DNA of 64,000 nt, from NCBI GenBank assembly GCA_903869595.1, contig CAIPZV010000038.1, positions 1-64,000 of the forward strand, read 5' to 3'. The notes below the pieces were generated by a model. The model was not told the origin of the DNA. It saw nothing but the letters and a program-made list of their open reading frames with translations, and did not search any database. The translations under genes and the position numbers were made by a program. Below are positions 63,088-64,000 of the stretch, piece after piece (position 1 is the first letter of the stretch; every line of letters starts with the position of its first letter). The DNA is from an uncultured beta proteobacterium (GTDB taxonomy: Bacteria; Pseudomonadota; Gammaproteobacteria; Burkholderiales; Burkholderiaceae_C).

Positions 63088-64000
63088 TTATATCGCCTTG
63101 GACAGGTCCAGCATTCCATTTGGATAAATGAACATGCCTTTAAGGTCCTTGCGATAGCCATGGATAAAGACGGAGGTAAACAGCGATAAAGCCGGCACCT
63201 TCTGGGCTAATAAAGGCAAAGTATCGGTACGCAAAATATTACGTCGCTCGTCGATACTTTTGGCATTGCGCTCGCGGTCTAGAGATGCATCAATTTCTTT
63301 ATCCACAATGCCGCAGATGCGCTTGGAAGATGAATGGAAATGGGTGCGCAAGACCAGGTCTGGCTCGGGTGAGCCGGTGCACCATCCGCAATCAATCATA
63401 TGGCCCTCACCGCCACCTTGTTTGTCATACAGTAAATTGCCCCAAGCGGCGACTTCCAACACCTCTAGCTTCACCGGGAATCCTTGCGCTTGAAGCATGC
63501 TGGCAATGATTTCGCCGTAGTCCTTGGTCTTGGGGTAGAACCCAGTAGAGGTGTAGTACGTTAGTGTAGGCAAGCCCTTGCCCTTTGGAAACCCGGCTTC
63601 AGCGAGCAGTTTCTGGCACTTGTCTGGATCAAATTCCGGGTAAGTCGCCACGTCAACGTAGCCGAATTTCACCGGCGAAATATGGGCTTTGGAAGCAGCC
63701 CCGGATGCACCCAATATTTCGACGATCATTTTCCTGTCGATTGCGTAGGCTGCTGCCCGGCGAACACGTTCATCATTGAATGGCGGCTTGGAGCAGCGGA
63801 AGAACAAAAATTTGTTTTCGGTGGAAATAACCTTATTGATACTGAACGCGGGGTTTTTGCTAACGGTGTCTGCTTGCTCTGGCTCAAGACGCTCGATCAC
63901 ATCGGCTTCGCCGTTAAGCAAGGATAGAACCCGCGTGGTGGCGTCACCCACGGCACGGTACTCTACGCCTGGAAGTTTTGGAGCACCGGCATAGTAGGTG
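63088..64000 (-). CDS. Peptide/opine-type periplasmic binding protein (SBP family 5), 5' end outside window
   Basis: At least 303 codons of an extracellular solute-binding protein of the DppA/OppA family 5. In frame from the window edge it reads YYAGAPKLPGVEYRA, then typical ENKFLFFRCSKPPFNDERV and AYAIDRKMIVEI segments. The signal peptide is beyond the window. First gene of the importer as transcribed. Confidence 0.9.
   Translation of the reverse strand, partial: TYYAGAPKLPGVEYRAVGDATTRVLSLLNGEADVIERLEPEQADTVSKNPAFSINKVISTENKFLFFRCSKPPFNDERVRRAAAYAIDRKMIVEILGASGAASKAHISPVKFGYVDVATYPEFDPDKCQKLLAEAGFPKGKGLPTLTYYTSTGFYPKTKDYGEIIASMLQAQGFPVKLEVLEVAAWGNLLYDKQGGGEGHMIDCGWCTGSPEPDLVLRTHFHSSSKRICGIVDKEIDASLDRERNAKSIDERRNILRTDTLPLLAQKVPALSLFTSVFIHGYRKDLKGMFIYPNGMLDLSKAI

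Overview
The window looks like a chromosomal segment of a betaproteobacterium, most likely Burkholderiales and close to Comamonadaceae. The protein sequences, the high GC content, the gene orders alr/lplT, hrcA/nadK/recN/rapZ, mutY/mutM/TPR/lolB/ispE/tRNA-Gln/prs/rplY/pth and coaD/rsmD, and a Comamonadaceae-style intergenic hairpin element at the left end all fit this. No species can be named from sequence reading alone.

Layout. (1) 0.2-5.2 kb: alr, divergent from a tightly overlapping run lplT, EamA exporter, glutathione peroxidase and a GlxA/AraC-type regulator. (2) 5.2-10.8 kb: a creatinase whose catalytic residues align in number with the Pseudomonas enzyme, followed by a complete Pot-type ABC importer. 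This reads as a creatine (or related guanidino compound) uptake and degradation unit. (3) 10.8-15.5 kb: a TMEM175-like channel, a VapBC pair, glcF, glcE and a MobA-like nucleotidyltransferase. (4) 15.5-27.4 kb: an accessory, defence-like region. It holds an IS91-type transposase scrap, a VbhA-like antitoxin without a Fic partner, an unrecognised gene, a decayed second copy of glcE-mobA, a NERD-UvrD helicase followed by two further scraps of the same helicase 3' end among broken genes (ORF6N, PDDEXK/YhcG-like, KTSC), an OLD-family ATPase-TOPRIM nuclease, a putative AbiC-like membrane protein, a DUF2130 protein and a self-inhibited Fic protein with a repeat operator. Parts are visibly richer in A/T than the flanks. 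(5) 27.5-48.4 kb: core genes, including glnK-amtB with a sigma-54 promoter and a palindromic NtrC site, then comM, hrcA, nadK, recN, rapZ, mutY, mutM, lolB, ispE, tRNA-Gln, prs, rplY, pth, coaD, rsmD, a Nudix protein and a second VapBC. (6) 48.7-64.0 kb: one 15-kb minus-strand catabolic cluster. Read in transcription order it is a peptide/opine-type ABC importer (binding protein cut by the window end), two APH/choline-kinase-like kinases, an amidase, a DeoR regulator, an M20 amidohydrolase, a glutamine-synthetase-like ligase, an iron alcohol dehydrogenase, a class I glutamine-amidotransferase-like (C26) hydrolase and an aldehyde dehydrogenase.

The best candidates for something new are: the last cluster, whose four final enzymes match a gamma-glutamylation route for an amino alcohol rather than the usual amine route; its importer ATPase, a DppD-DppF fusion whose first nucleotide site has lost its Q-loop Gln, catalytic Glu and H-loop His; and the defence region, where OLD nuclease plus AbiC-like protein form a plausible two-gene system beside a helicase locus carrying repeated 3'-end scars.
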